A stretch of DNA of 45,911 bases from Burkholderiales bacterium. Lineage in GTDB: Bacteria; Pseudomonadota; Gammaproteobacteria; Burkholderiales; Burkholderiaceae_C. The stretch's first letter is position 1; every line of letters begins with the position of its first letter. The position numbers were made by a program, and so were the translations under genes. Shown here one piece after another: positions 1-8,024 of this stretch. Below the pieces are notes generated by a model. It did not search any database and was not told the DNA's origin. It worked only from the letters and a program-made list of their open reading frames with translations. The stretch lies in the NCBI GenBank assembly GCA_026400275.1, contig JAPLPK010000071.1:1-45911 (forward strand), in the 5' to 3' direction.

Positions 1-1
1 C

Positions 2-577
2 ACGGTAGACGAAGCGCTGTGGCTGCAGGCGCAGGGGGTGGATGCCATCATCGCCCAGGGCCTGGAGGCCGGCGGCCACCGGGGCCACTTCTTGTCGCAC
101 GACCTATCGCTGCAAATGGGCAGCTTCACGCTGCTGCCGCAGATCGTGCGCGCAGTCTCGGTGCCGGTGATTGCCGCCGGCGGCATTGCCGATGCACAGG
201 GTGTGGCCGCCGCCATGGCACTGGGCGCGGCCGGGGTGCAGGTGGGTACCGCGTATCTGTTGAGCGATGAGGCCACCACCAGCAAGCCACACCGCGCGGT
301 GCTGCAATCGCCAGCGGCACGGCATACGGTGTTGACCCATTTGTTCACCGGGCGGCCCGCACGCGGCATCGTCAACCGGGTGATACGCGAGCTGGGCGCA
401 CTGAACGATGCAGCCCCCGCATTCCCCATGGCCACGGCGGCCATGGCACCGCTGCGCGCCCATGCCGAGCGCCTGGGCAGCGGCGACTTTTCGCCCCTGT
501 GGTCAGGTCAAAACGCCAGCAGTTGCCTGGCCTTGCCGGCGGCGGAAATTACGCGGATGTTGGCCAAGGGCTTCTAA
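2..577 (+). CDS. Nitronate monooxygenase, 3' part (5' end outside window)
   Basis: The reading frame is open from the window edge, so only the C-terminal 191 residues are present. It belongs to the FMN-dependent nitronate monooxygenase (2-nitropropane dioxygenase) family, which oxidises toxic alkyl nitronates. The family signature IAQGLEAGGHRG is present near residues 16-27 of the visible part. It is followed by the phosphate-binding strand-loop VIAAGGIADAQGVAAAMALGAAGVQ (written here as VIAAGGIAD ... GAAGVQVGTAYL) typical of the TIM-barrel flavin site. The N-terminal barrel strands are missing because of the window cut, not because of a mutation. Family assignment is firm; the physiological substrate is unknown. 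Confidence 0.9.
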   Translation, partial: TVDEALWLQAQGVDAIIAQGLEAGGHRGHFLSHDLSLQMGSFTLLPQIVRAVSVPVIAAGGIADAQGVAAAMALGAAGVQVGTAYLLSDEATTSKPHRAVLQSPAARHTVLTHLFTGRPARGIVNRVIRELGALNDAAPAFPMATAAMAPLRAHAERLGSGDFSPLWSGQNASSCLALPAAEITRMLAKGF

Positions 578-678
578 GAGCCCGCTAGGGCTGCGCGTTA
601 CACCCCGACACAAATGGACCCCGGTTACGGGGCGGTACTACGGGCAATTCCCGATGCTCCGCCCTACTGCGCAGAGAA

Positions 679-696
679 AATGTAACCGCTTACATT
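679..696. promoter_or_regulatory. LacI-family operator upstream of the GH3 glucosidase gene
   Basis: AATGTAACCGCTTACATT is a palindrome with 7-bp arms (AATGTAA/TTACATT) around CCGC, with the central CG typical of LacI-family operators. It lies 107 bp before the GH3 start codon. A weak promoter (TTACAT, 18 bp, ATATGT) would have its -35 box inside the palindrome, which would suit repression. The likely ligand is the LacI regulator encoded at 4696-5703. The match to a LacI site is seen; the pairing with that regulator is inferred. Confidence 0.75.
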
Positions 697-802
697 TGCT
701 TTGCAAACGCGACATATGTAGGTACACAAACCTGTCGAAGCAGCGTCTGCGGCAAGCTTGCACGCACGACCGGGCCCGGCATGACCACCCGTTGGAGACA
801 CC

Positions 803-3800
803 ATGCACTACACATTTCACACGTCCAGACGCAGAGGCCTCGCCGCGGCCCTTGGCGCCGCAGCCTGGCTCGCCGGCTGCGGGGGCGGATCAAGCCCTGA
901 CGCACTGGACGCCCAGGCCAAAGCCGCGGCCGCCGCCACCATTGCGCAGTACGCAGACTGGCCGCATATCACCAGCGAGATTCCGAGCGACGCGGCGATG
1001 GAGTCCAGGATCAAAGCCATCGTGAACGGCATGACGCTGGCCGAAAAAGTCGGCCAGATGACGCAACCCGAAATCAAGAGCATCACGCCGGCACAGGTAA
1101 CGCAGTACTACATAGGCTCGGTGCTGAACGGCGGCGGCTCCTGGCCGCAGAACAACAAGCATGCGCTGTCCAGCGACTGGGTGAAGCTGGCCGACGACTA
1201 CTGGATGGCCTCCATGTCCACCGACTCCAAGGTGAAGATTCCGGTGATCTGGGGCACCGACGCGGTACACGGCCACGGCAATGTGTATGGCGCCACGCTA
1301 TTCCCGCACAACATAGGCCTGGGTGCCGCCAACGACCCGGCGCTGATCCGCCGCATCGGCCAGGCGGTGGCCACGCAGGTGGCCTCCACCGGCATCGACT
1401 GGAGCTTTGCGCCGACGCTGGCGGTGGTGCGCGACGACCGCTGGGGCCGCACCTACGAGGGCTATTCGGAAGACCCGCTGATCGTCAACAAATACGGCTA
1501 CGAAATGATCAAGGGCCTGCAGGGCGACTTCGCCCGCCCGGCCACTGTGATCGCCACCGCCAAGCATTTCATGGGCGACGGTGGCACCGACCAGGGCAAG
1601 GACCAGGGCGTCAACATGTCGACCAAGGCGGAGATGATTAACATCCACGGCCAGGGCTATTACTCGGCGCTGGGTGCGGGTGCACAGACCGTAATGGCCT
1701 CCTTCAACAGTTGGACCAACGAGGCCGCAGGCATCACCATTGGCAAGATGCACGGCAGCAAGGAAATGCTGACCGATGTGCTGAAGACCAAGATCGGTTT
1801 TGACGGCTTCGTCATCGGCGACTGGAACGGCCACGGCCAGGTACCGGGCTGCAGCGATGCCAGCTGCGCCCAGGCCATCAACGCCGGCGTGGACATGATC
1901 ATGGTGCCCGACCAGTGGAAGGCCTTCATTGCCAACACCATCACCCAGGTGCAGAACGGCGCCATTCCACTCGCCCGTATCGACGACGCCGTGACCCGCA
2001 TCCTGCGCGTCAAGATGCGCGCCGGCATCTTCAACGCCAAGCGCCCGCTGGAACGCCTGAACGCCGGTGACGCAGCCCAGCTGCAGCACCGCGTGCTGGC
2101 CCGCGAGGCGGTGCGCAAATCCCTGGTTCTGCTGAAGAACGAGAAGCAACTGCTGCCCCTGGTGCGCGGGCAGAAGGTGCTGGTGGTGGGCAAGTCGGCC
2201 GACAACCTGTCGAACCAGACCGGTGGCTGGTCGCTGACCTGGCAAGGCACGTCCAACACCAATGCCGATTTCCCGAACGCCGACAGCATCCTTGCCGGCA
2301 TCAAGGCCGCCACCGGCGCGGCCAATGTGGTCTACAGCGAGACCGGCACCGACGTGAACATCAGCGACTTCAAGACCGTGATTGCCGTGATCGGCGAAAC
2401 CCCGTATGCCGAGGGCGTGGGCGATATCGGCAAGACCGGCACGCTGGAACACGCACGCCGCTACCCCGAGGATCTGGCGGTGCTGAACGCTGTCAGCGGC
2501 AAGGGTGTGCCCGTGGTCACTGTGCTGGTCACCGGCCGACCGGTACTGGTCAACAAGGAGATCAACCGCTCCGATGCCTTCGTGGTGGCCTGGCTGCCCG
2601 GCACCGAAGGCAAGGGCGTGGGCGACGTGCTCTACCGCACCTACAACGGCAAGGTGAATTTCGACACCGTGGGCAAGCTGTCCTTCTCCTGGCCCAAGTC
2701 TGGCTGCCAGACACCGCTGAATGTGGGTGATGCGGCCTACGACCCGCTGTTCCCTTACGGCTACGGCATGCGCTACGCCGACCTGAAGACGCTTCCCAAG
2801 CTGGACGAAACCGTGCCCGCCCTGGGCTGCGGGCAAACCGCTGGCGGCGGCACGGCCACAGTCGATCTGGAAATCTTCAAGTCCACCGACAAGCCCCCAT
2901 TCGCGCTGGGCATAGGCTCGCCTGAAAACTGGGGCGGCACCGCCATAGGCTCCGACCTGAATGCCGTGGTGTCGCACGCCACGATCAAGGTCGAAACCAC
3001 CCAGATCAATGTGCAGCAAGATGCCAAGAAGGTCACCTGGACCGGCACCGGCCAGTTCTACTCGCAGGCACCTAGCACCAGCGACCAGCAAAGCTACCTG
3101 AACGCCGACGGCGCCCTGGTGTTCGACACCATCGTCCACAAGACACCGGACGGCCTGGTCAAACTGCGCATTGACTGCAGCTACCCCTGCATAGGCGAAG
3201 TGGATGGCACAACGCTGTTCAGCACCCTGGGCCTGGATACCAAGCGCACGGTGAAGATTCCGCTGGCATGCTTTGCCGCCAAGGGCACGGACTTCGCCGC
3301 GATCAACACGCCGATCCTGGTCTACACCGAGAAGGCCTTCACCGCCTCGTTTGCCAACATCCGCTGGGTACCGGGCGCCGCCAAGGACGCCGATGCCGTG
3401 GCCTGCGACAGCCTGGTGCCGCCCACCGCCGCCCTACCCACGCCCAAGCCCGGCCCGAGCTACACCATGTTCAGCAACGGCGTGGTGTCGGACGGCTTCA
3501 AGATCAACACCTATTCCACCAACAATGTGCATACCAGCTACAGCGTGTTGTCCGGTGGCGAACTGGCGCTGAACTTTGCAGCCGATGGCGGCGATGGTCT
3601 GCTGTTCTTTAACGACAGCGCCCCGATCAACCTGGTCAACTTTGCCGGCGGCAAGCTGGAGTTCGAACTGAACGTCAGCAGCTACGGCAGCAACAGCGGC
3701 GGCCTGGTGGTGAAGATGGAAAGCGCAGGCACCAACTGCACCACCGGCGACGTGCTGTTCGGCCGGCCCGCAGCCGGTAGCTGGCAGACCGTCAGCCTGC

Positions 3801-3937
3801 CCATGGGCACCCTCACCGCCGCCAAGACCGCCTGCTTTGATGTGCGCCGCACCAGCGTGCCGTTTGCCATCTTCCCCAAGTGGGGCGACCAGCAAGGCGT
3901 GCAGTTCCAGGTGCGCAACGTGCGCTTCACCCAATAG
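803..3937 (+). CDS. Exported glycoside hydrolase family 3 beta-glucosidase/exoglucanase (lipoprotein)
   Basis: This 1044-residue protein hydrolyses beta-glucosidic bonds, probably of beta-glucans or cellodextrins, at the cell surface or in the periplasm. A lipoprotein signal ends at the lipobox LAGC with Cys26. The GH3 N-terminal barrel (about 60-400) carries GRTYEGYSEDP, KHFMGDGGT and the nucleophile motif VIGDW with Asp340. The GH3 C-terminal domain starts near LLKNEKQLLPL (about 440). Residues about 688-880 resemble the ExoP-type galactose-binding-like domain. A further beta-rich module (about 886-1044) is probably another carbohydrate-binding domain, making the protein about 200 residues longer than ExoP. 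GGAG lies 6 nt before the ATG. A LacI-type operator lies upstream, and a PEP-CTERM gene follows. Confidence 0.93.
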   Translation: MHYTFHTSRRRGLAAALGAAAWLAGCGGGSSPDALDAQAKAAAAATIAQYADWPHITSEIPSDAAMESRIKAIVNGMTLAEKVGQMTQPEIKSITPAQVTQYYIGSVLNGGGSWPQNNKHALSSDWVKLADDYWMASMSTDSKVKIPVIWGTDAVHGHGNVYGATLFPHNIGLGAANDPALIRRIGQAVATQVASTGIDWSFAPTLAVVRDDRWGRTYEGYSEDPLIVNKYGYEMIKGLQGDFARPATVIATAKHFMGDGGTDQGKDQGVNMSTKAEMINIHGQGYYSALGAGAQTVMASFNSWTNEAAGITIGKMHGSKEMLTDVLKTKIGFDGFVIGDWNGHGQVPGCSDASCAQAINAGVDMIMVPDQWKAFIANTITQVQNGAIPLARIDDAVTRILRVKMRAGIFNAKRPLERLNAGDAAQLQHRVLAREAVRKSLVLLKNEKQLLPLVRGQKVLVVGKSADNLSNQTGGWSLTWQGTSNTNADFPNADSILAGIKAATGAANVVYSETGTDVNISDFKTVIAVIGETPYAEGVGDIGKTGTLEHARRYPEDLAVLNAVSGKGVPVVTVLVTGRPVLVNKEINRSDAFVVAWLPGTEGKGVGDVLYRTYNGKVNFDTVGKLSFSWPKSGCQTPLNVGDAAYDPLFPYGYGMRYADLKTLPKLDETVPALGCGQTAGGGTATVDLEIFKSTDKPPFALGIGSPENWGGTAIGSDLNAVVSHATIKVETTQINVQQDAKKVTWTGTGQFYSQAPSTSDQQSYLNADGALVFDTIVHKTPDGLVKLRIDCSYPCIGEVDGTTLFSTLGLDTKRTVKIPLACFAAKGTDFAAINTPILVYTEKAFTASFANIRWVPGAAKDADAVACDSLVPPTAALPTPKPGPSYTMFSNGVVSDGFKINTYSTNNVHTSYSVLSGGELALNFAADGGDGLLFFNDSAPINLVNFAGGKLEFELNVSSYGSNSGGLVVKMESAGTNCTTGDVLFGRPAAGSWQTVSLPMGTLTAAKTACFDVRRTSVPFAIFPKWGDQQGVQFQVRNVRFTQ

Positions 3938-3963
3938 TCCAATCCCCCTTGAACGGAAACACC

Positions 3964-4635
3964 ATGTTCACTACCACTTCGAAAATCATGGCGGCGGCGC
4001 TACTCGCCATCGGCCTGGCCACGTCGGCGCAGGCCACGCTGGTCACCTTCACTGGCGGCACGGTTACCCACAACGATGGCTCCACAGTCGTCACCAACAA
4101 CGCCGTCAACTGGGACGATGTGCGCAGCTACCAGGAGGCGGGCTACCGCTTCGACTTCTTCGGCACCGACTCGGCCTTCTCCAGCAATGTGGGCGACTTC
4201 TATGAGGTCGGCAACGACGTGCTGCAAGGCCACTGGGCTACGGGCAACTTTGGCTACCTGACGCAGATACGGTTGACCCGGATCGACGGCGGCGCCTTCA
4301 GCCTGAGCAGCTTCGATATCGTCTCCAACACCGATACCGGTGGCGGCCCGGCATCCGGCAACGAACAGGTCTACATCCATGCGTCGGCCAACGGCGTCTC
4401 CGACGACTTCGCGCAGTTGCTGACCAGCGAAGACTCGGACTTCCCGGCCAGCAGCTTCGGCCTGGGCTCGCCCTTCTCGAATGTCAAAGCCGTCTGGTTT
4501 GACGTGACCGGCGCCTCGGACAGCTTTGGGGCCGACAACTTTCTGCTGCAAACCGTGCCCGAGCCCGGCTCCTTGGCCTTGTTTGGCGCGGCGGCCCTGG
4601 GCCTGTTTGCCAGCCGACGCCGCCGCCCCGGTTAA
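3964..4635 (+). CDS. PEP-CTERM sorting-domain protein
   Basis: A 223-residue secreted protein. The N-terminal signal peptide (about 1-24, ending SAQA) is followed by a beta-rich body of unknown function. It ends in a textbook PEP-CTERM tail: VPEPGSLALFG, a hydrophobic helix, then ASRRRR. Such tails are recognised by exosortase (EpsH/XrtA-type), which usually works with exopolysaccharide export; no exosortase gene is in the window. The ATG at 3964 is preferred over an upstream in-frame GTG because it begins the signal peptide and has a purine-rich GAACGGAAA just before it. It lies 26 bp after the GH3 gene and is probably co-transcribed with it. Confidence 0.88.
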   Translation: MFTTTSKIMAAALLAIGLATSAQATLVTFTGGTVTHNDGSTVVTNNAVNWDDVRSYQEAGYRFDFFGTDSAFSSNVGDFYEVGNDVLQGHWATGNFGYLTQIRLTRIDGGAFSLSSFDIVSNTDTGGGPASGNEQVYIHASANGVSDDFAQLLTSEDSDFPASSFGLGSPFSNVKAVWFDVTGASDSFGADNFLLQTVPEPGSLALFGAAALGLFASRRRRPG

Positions 4636-4639
4636 GTGA

Positions 4640-4657
4640 CACGGCCGCCGGGCCGTG
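4640..4657. terminator. Short GC-rich hairpin after the PEP-CTERM gene
   Basis: CACGGCC and GGCCGTG form a 7-bp stem around the loop GCCG, five bases after the PEP-CTERM stop. There is no T-run, so it is at best a weak terminator or a processing hairpin between this gene and the lacI-type gene 38 bp further on. Confidence 0.3.
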
Positions 4658-4695
4658 GTTGGTAAGATGCTGCGGCCACTTGCATCGCTACCACC

Positions 4696-5703
4696 ATGTC
4701 CACCATCCATACCGTCGCGGCGCGGGCCGGCGTCTCCAGTGCCACGGTGTCGCGGGTCATGAACGAACCGCACAAGGTGCGCGAAACCACCCGCCTGAAG
4801 GTGGAGCAGGCCATGCGCGAGCTGGACTTTTCACGCAACAGCTTTGCCGCCTCGCTGGCCAGCCGGCGCTCGAACTGTGTGGGGTTGGTGGTACCCCATC
4901 TGTCTAGCGCTTTCTTTGCACCCCTGGTGAACGAGATTGAAAATGCCGTGAGCGCCGTCGGCAGCTACCTGGCCATCACCTGCGGCAAAAACAGCCAGTC
5001 CGAGGTGGCGGGTGGCCTACAGTTCTTACGCCAGCGGCGCTGCGACGCCATCATCCTGTATCCGGGCGAGCTGACTGACCAGGCGCTGGCCGACATACTG
5101 CGCAACAACCCGCATGTAGTGGTGATCCACCGCACCGTACCCGGCTTTGAAGCGCGCTGCGTACAGCTGGACAACCCCAGCGGCGGCCGGCTGGCAGCTG
5201 AATACCTGCTGGGCTGCGGCCACCGCGCCATTGGCGTCATTGCAGGCCCCAACAGCAACCCCGAAAGCATGCAGCGCCTGGCCGCCTTTCGCAAAAGCTT
5301 GCGCGCAGCCGGTGTGAAGCTGCCAGCGAGCCAGGTGGTCGAAGGCGATTTCCATTTCGAGTCCGGCCGCCAGTGCATGGCCGCGCTGCGGGCCGCCCAA
5401 CCGGCGTTAACCGCCGTGTTCTGCCTGAATGACCAGATGGCCTTTGGCGCGCTGAACTACTGCCGCGCTGCAGGCATTGATGTGCCGTCCCAGTTGTCCT
5501 TGGTCGGCTTTGACGATGTGGAATACGCCGATCTGATCCAGCCCCGCTTGACCACCGTACACCACCCGGTGGCCGCATTGGCTCGGACTGCTGCCCAGCT
5601 GGCACTGCGCCTGGCCATGGGCGAGACCTTGACCGAAGCTCAAGGCTTGCTGGAACCCCGCCTGGTGGTGCGCGACTCCGTGCAACCTTGCTCTAAAGCT
5701 TAG
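4696..5703 (+). CDS. LacI-family transcriptional regulator
   Basis: This 335-residue regulator has an N-terminal LacI helix-turn-helix (residues about 3-25, TVAARAGVSSATVSRVMNE) and a hinge helix near residue 50. A periplasmic-binding-protein-like sugar-sensing domain fills the rest, with typical LSLVGFDDVEYADL and LTTVHHP segments. It lies 60 bp after the PEP-CTERM gene on the same strand. A LacI-type palindrome lies at 679-696 before the GH3 gene, so it probably represses the glucan-degrading genes until a sugar is bound; this is inferred. There is no clear Shine-Dalgarno sequence. Its stop overlaps the stop of the convergent patatin gene (TAG at 5701-5703 against the patatin TAA at 5700-5702). 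Confidence 0.93.
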   Translation: MSTIHTVAARAGVSSATVSRVMNEPHKVRETTRLKVEQAMRELDFSRNSFAASLASRRSNCVGLVVPHLSSAFFAPLVNEIENAVSAVGSYLAITCGKNSQSEVAGGLQFLRQRRCDAIILYPGELTDQALADILRNNPHVVVIHRTVPGFEARCVQLDNPSGGRLAAEYLLGCGHRAIGVIAGPNSNPESMQRLAAFRKSLRAAGVKLPASQVVEGDFHFESGRQCMAALRAAQPALTAVFCLNDQMAFGALNYCRAAGIDVPSQLSLVGFDDVEYADLIQPRLTTVHHPVAALARTAAQLALRLAMGETLTEAQGLLEPRLVVRDSVQPCSKA

Positions 5704-6857
5704 TCCTTCTCAGGCCGCGTCAAATCCAGCACCGTGATGCCGACCTGCGAGCGGCAGCGTTCTGCCCAGCGTGGATTGGCCAGGCTGCGCTCCACATCCG
5801 CACGACCGGCATCCCAGTGTTCACGCACCGTGGTGCGCGAGAACTCGTAGTCCTTGGACTGGGTTTCGTAGTGCTTGCTGCGGTGGATCAGGTGCACGAT
5901 GGTCAAGGCGGCCGCCGAACCAGCGTTCAGCAACTGCTGCAAGTCCGGGTCGTTGGCAAATTCGGGCGGCAGTTTGGCGGCCAGTTTTTGGGCTGCGCTG
6001 GACAGCCTTTGTTGTGTGGCTACCAGGTCGGTATTGAAGCGGGTACGGCTGGCAAACTGGATGTCCTTGCCCCGCTCGGCCACCTCGCTCAGGTTGCGCG
6101 GAAGCCGGCCCCGCGCACTGAACAGGTCCACCTGGAACACCAGCATGTCGTGCACCGCAGGCTGGTCGATCACGTACTGCAAGGGGGTGTTGGACACCAG
6201 GCCGCCATCCCAGTAGAAATCGCCGTCGATCTCCACCGGCGCAAAGCCGGGCGGCAGCGCGCCACTGGCCATGACGTGCTCGGGCCCCATAGGCTTGCGG
6301 GTTTGTGCCACGTCCTCCGAGTCGAAATAGGCGAAGTTGCCCGTCGTCACATGCACCGCACCGACCGACAAGCGCACCTTGTCGTTCACCTTTTGGGCAT
6401 TGATGCGGTCAAAGTCCACCAGCCGCAGCAAGGTGTCGCGCAGCGGTCCGGTGTCGTAATAGCTGAGGGCTGCCGGCGTGCCATGCGGCTGAAAAGGTGC
6501 GGGCGGCACACGCGGGTTGAAGAAGCCCGGCACACCAAACATCGACACCCAGGCCGCGCTGGACTCGTTGAAGAATTCCCGCGCCTCTATCCCATAGCTG
6601 GCGGGCAGCGGTGGTGCCAGCAGGTTCGCAGATACCCCCTCCCAAAACTCCCGCAGGCGGGCCACCCGCAGCTCGGGCCGGTTGCCCGCAATGATGGCGG
6701 CATTGATGGCACCAATGGACACGCCCGACACCCAGTCTGGAGCAATACCGTGGTCATGCAGGGCTTCGTACACCCCCGCCTGGTAGGCGCCCAGGGCACC
6801 ACCGCCTTGCAGCACCAGGGTGCATTGTTCGGGATAGGGTACGGGGGAAGCGCTCAT
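5700..6857 (-). CDS. Patatin-like phospholipase/acyl hydrolase
   Basis: A 385-residue patatin-family hydrolase with a Ser-Asp dyad. The oxyanion glycines are in LQGGGALGAYQAG (16-28), the nucleophile is Ser47 in GVSIG, and the acid is Asp217 in DGG. The C-terminal part resembles the DUF3734 extension seen on many proteobacterial patatins. It has no signal peptide, so it is probably cytosolic or peripheral on the inner membrane and acts on phospholipid or other acyl esters; the substrate cannot be told from sequence. It converges on the lacI-type gene with overlapping stops. The next minus-strand gene upstream is rluE, 131 bp away. Confidence 0.93.
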   Translation of the reverse strand: MSASPVPYPEQCTLVLQGGGALGAYQAGVYEALHDHGIAPDWVSGVSIGAINAAIIAGNRPELRVARLREFWEGVSANLLAPPLPASYGIEAREFFNESSAAWVSMFGVPGFFNPRVPPAPFQPHGTPAALSYYDTGPLRDTLLRLVDFDRINAQKVNDKVRLSVGAVHVTTGNFAYFDSEDVAQTRKPMGPEHVMASGALPPGFAPVEIDGDFYWDGGLVSNTPLQYVIDQPAVHDMLVFQVDLFSARGRLPRNLSEVAERGKDIQFASRTRFNTDLVATQQRLSSAAQKLAAKLPPEFANDPDLQQLLNAGSAAALTIVHLIHRSKHYETQSKDYEFSRTTVREHWDAGRADVERSLANPRWAERCRSQVGITVLDLTRPEKD

Positions 6858-6945
6858 GCAAACACCTTTCAGACGCAGTAAATGCTGCGTTGCAGTATAG
6901 GGTGGCAGGGTAAAGCCAGGTTTACAGAAGAACCCCTTTTGCTCT

Positions 6946-6994
6946 CAAAAATATAGCTACCTGCGCAGATACCAATTGCGCTACAGCCCTATGG
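6946..6994. repeat. Palindromic dispersed repeat, copy A
   Basis: On the plus strand this reads ATATAGCTACCTGCGCAGAT, then ACCAATTGCGCTACAGCC. The two arms (TAGCTACCTGCGCA and TGCGCTACAGC) are imperfectly complementary. It matches the dispersed element listed elsewhere in this annotation. It overlaps the last codon region of rluE, and the TAG stop of that gene (6989-6991) is the TAG of the element arm (CATAGGGCTGTAGCGCA on the minus strand). Confidence 0.75.
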
Positions 6995-7528
6995 AGCTGC
7001 AAGCCGCCAGGCACCCTGCGGCAGATCCCCTAGTTGGTAGTCGCCTATTTGCACGCGTACCAAGCGCAAGGTGGGCAGGCCCACCGCCGCCGTCATGCGC
7101 CGCACCTGGCGGTTGCGCCCTTCGCAGATGCGTATCTCCAGCCAGGACGTCGGCAGCTGCGCGCGATACCGCACCGGCGGCGTGCGGTCCCAGACAGCGG
7201 GCGGCTCCATGGCCTGGGCGCTGGCGGGCAAGGTCATGCCATCGTTGAGCAGCACGCCCTGGCGCAGCGCCTGCAGCGCCGCCTCGGTGGGCAGGCCGTC
7301 CACCTGCACCCAGTAGGTTTTGAACTGCTTGCGCCGGGGCTGGGTAATGCGGGCATTCAACGCGCCGTCGTCGGTCAGCAGCAGCAGGCCTTCCGAATCG
7401 CGGTCCAGGCGTCCCGCCACGCGCAGGCTGGGGTCTTGGATGTACTGCGCCAGCGTCGGCCGGTCGCCATCCGGGCGGAACTGGGTCAGCACGTTGAACG
7501 GCTTGTTGAAAAGAACAACTTTGGACAT
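6989..7528 (-). CDS. rluE: 23S rRNA pseudouridine(2457) synthase RluE
   Basis: A 179-residue RsuA/RluE-family pseudouridine synthase that isomerises a uridine in the peptidyl-transferase region of 23S rRNA. The catalytic Asp42 lies in GRLDRDSEGLLLLT, and the RluE-type opening VLFNKPFNVLTQF and the C-terminal EGRNRQVRRMTAAVG are present. No S4 domain precedes the core, as is usual for RluE. The ATG at 7528 is chosen because the family core begins there; longer in-frame starts would overlap the upstream gene. It starts 2 nt after the stop of the small membrane protein gene, which implies one transcript. Confidence 0.93.
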   Translation of the reverse strand: MSKVVLFNKPFNVLTQFRPDGDRPTLAQYIQDPSLRVAGRLDRDSEGLLLLTDDGALNARITQPRRKQFKTYWVQVDGLPTEAALQALRQGVLLNDGMTLPASAQAMEPPAVWDRTPPVRYRAQLPTSWLEIRICEGRNRQVRRMTAAVGLPTLRLVRVQIGDYQLGDLPQGAWRLAAP

Positions 7529-7530
7529 GG

Positions 7531-7860
7531 CTAATTGCCGAAATAAGCGAAATACATTTCCACCAGCCAACCCACTACAGACAGGCCCACGCCCACCATA
7601 GAAGCCGCCAGCGTCCAACGGTTCTGGCGCGAAGGCCGGCAGCGGCGCGAAGCCAGCCGCGCCCAGCCACCCACAAAATAGTAGGCCGGGTCGAGGGCTG
7701 CGACCAGCAGCACGATGGCCAAGCCAGCGCCCTGCAGAGCACCCCATCCATCCAGGTCGTGCGCCAGCTTGAGTGTATAGACCAGCGCCACCAGCCCGCA
7801 GGCCAACAGCAAGGCGCAACCAAGCAGCTCAGCAATCGAAAAAGGGGAACGGTCTTGCAT
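7531..7860 (-). CDS. Small three-helix inner-membrane protein, unknown function
   Basis: A 109-residue protein that I do not recognise. Three hydrophobic segments are visible: about 8-33 (IAELLGCALLLACGLVALVY), 45-66 (AGLAIVLLVAALDPAYYFVG) and 83-108 (ASMVGVGLSVVGWLVEMYF). A basic loop (ASRRCRPSRQNR) before the last helix fits the positive-inside rule. ATG at 7860 is preferred; an in-frame start 26 codons upstream would add a polar, Cys-containing leader. It lies directly upstream of rluE with a 2-nt gap. Confidence 0.65.
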   Translation of the reverse strand: MQDRSPFSIAELLGCALLLACGLVALVYTLKLAHDLDGWGALQGAGLAIVLLVAALDPAYYFVGGWARLASRRCRPSRQNRWTLAASMVGVGLSVVGWLVEMYFAYFGN

Positions 7861-8024
7861 GCGGGGTACCCAGGCCGGGCAAAACGAATAAGGCGACAGC
7901 TTGAAAAGCCGAAGTGTGGCAACCAACATCTGCGGCAACAGGCCTGCAGCGCTTCATGCAACTTCAAACTTGTTCACGCGAAGGACAAAGACGGTACCAT
8001 AGCCAGCGAAATATTTCGTAACAC

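Noticed and set aside
1298-3139. Long open frame (613 codons) antisense to the GH3 gene
   Set aside because: GC-rich shadow of the real gene; low-complexity His/Ala/Val-rich product with no family features, while the plus-strand frame has full GH3 motifs.
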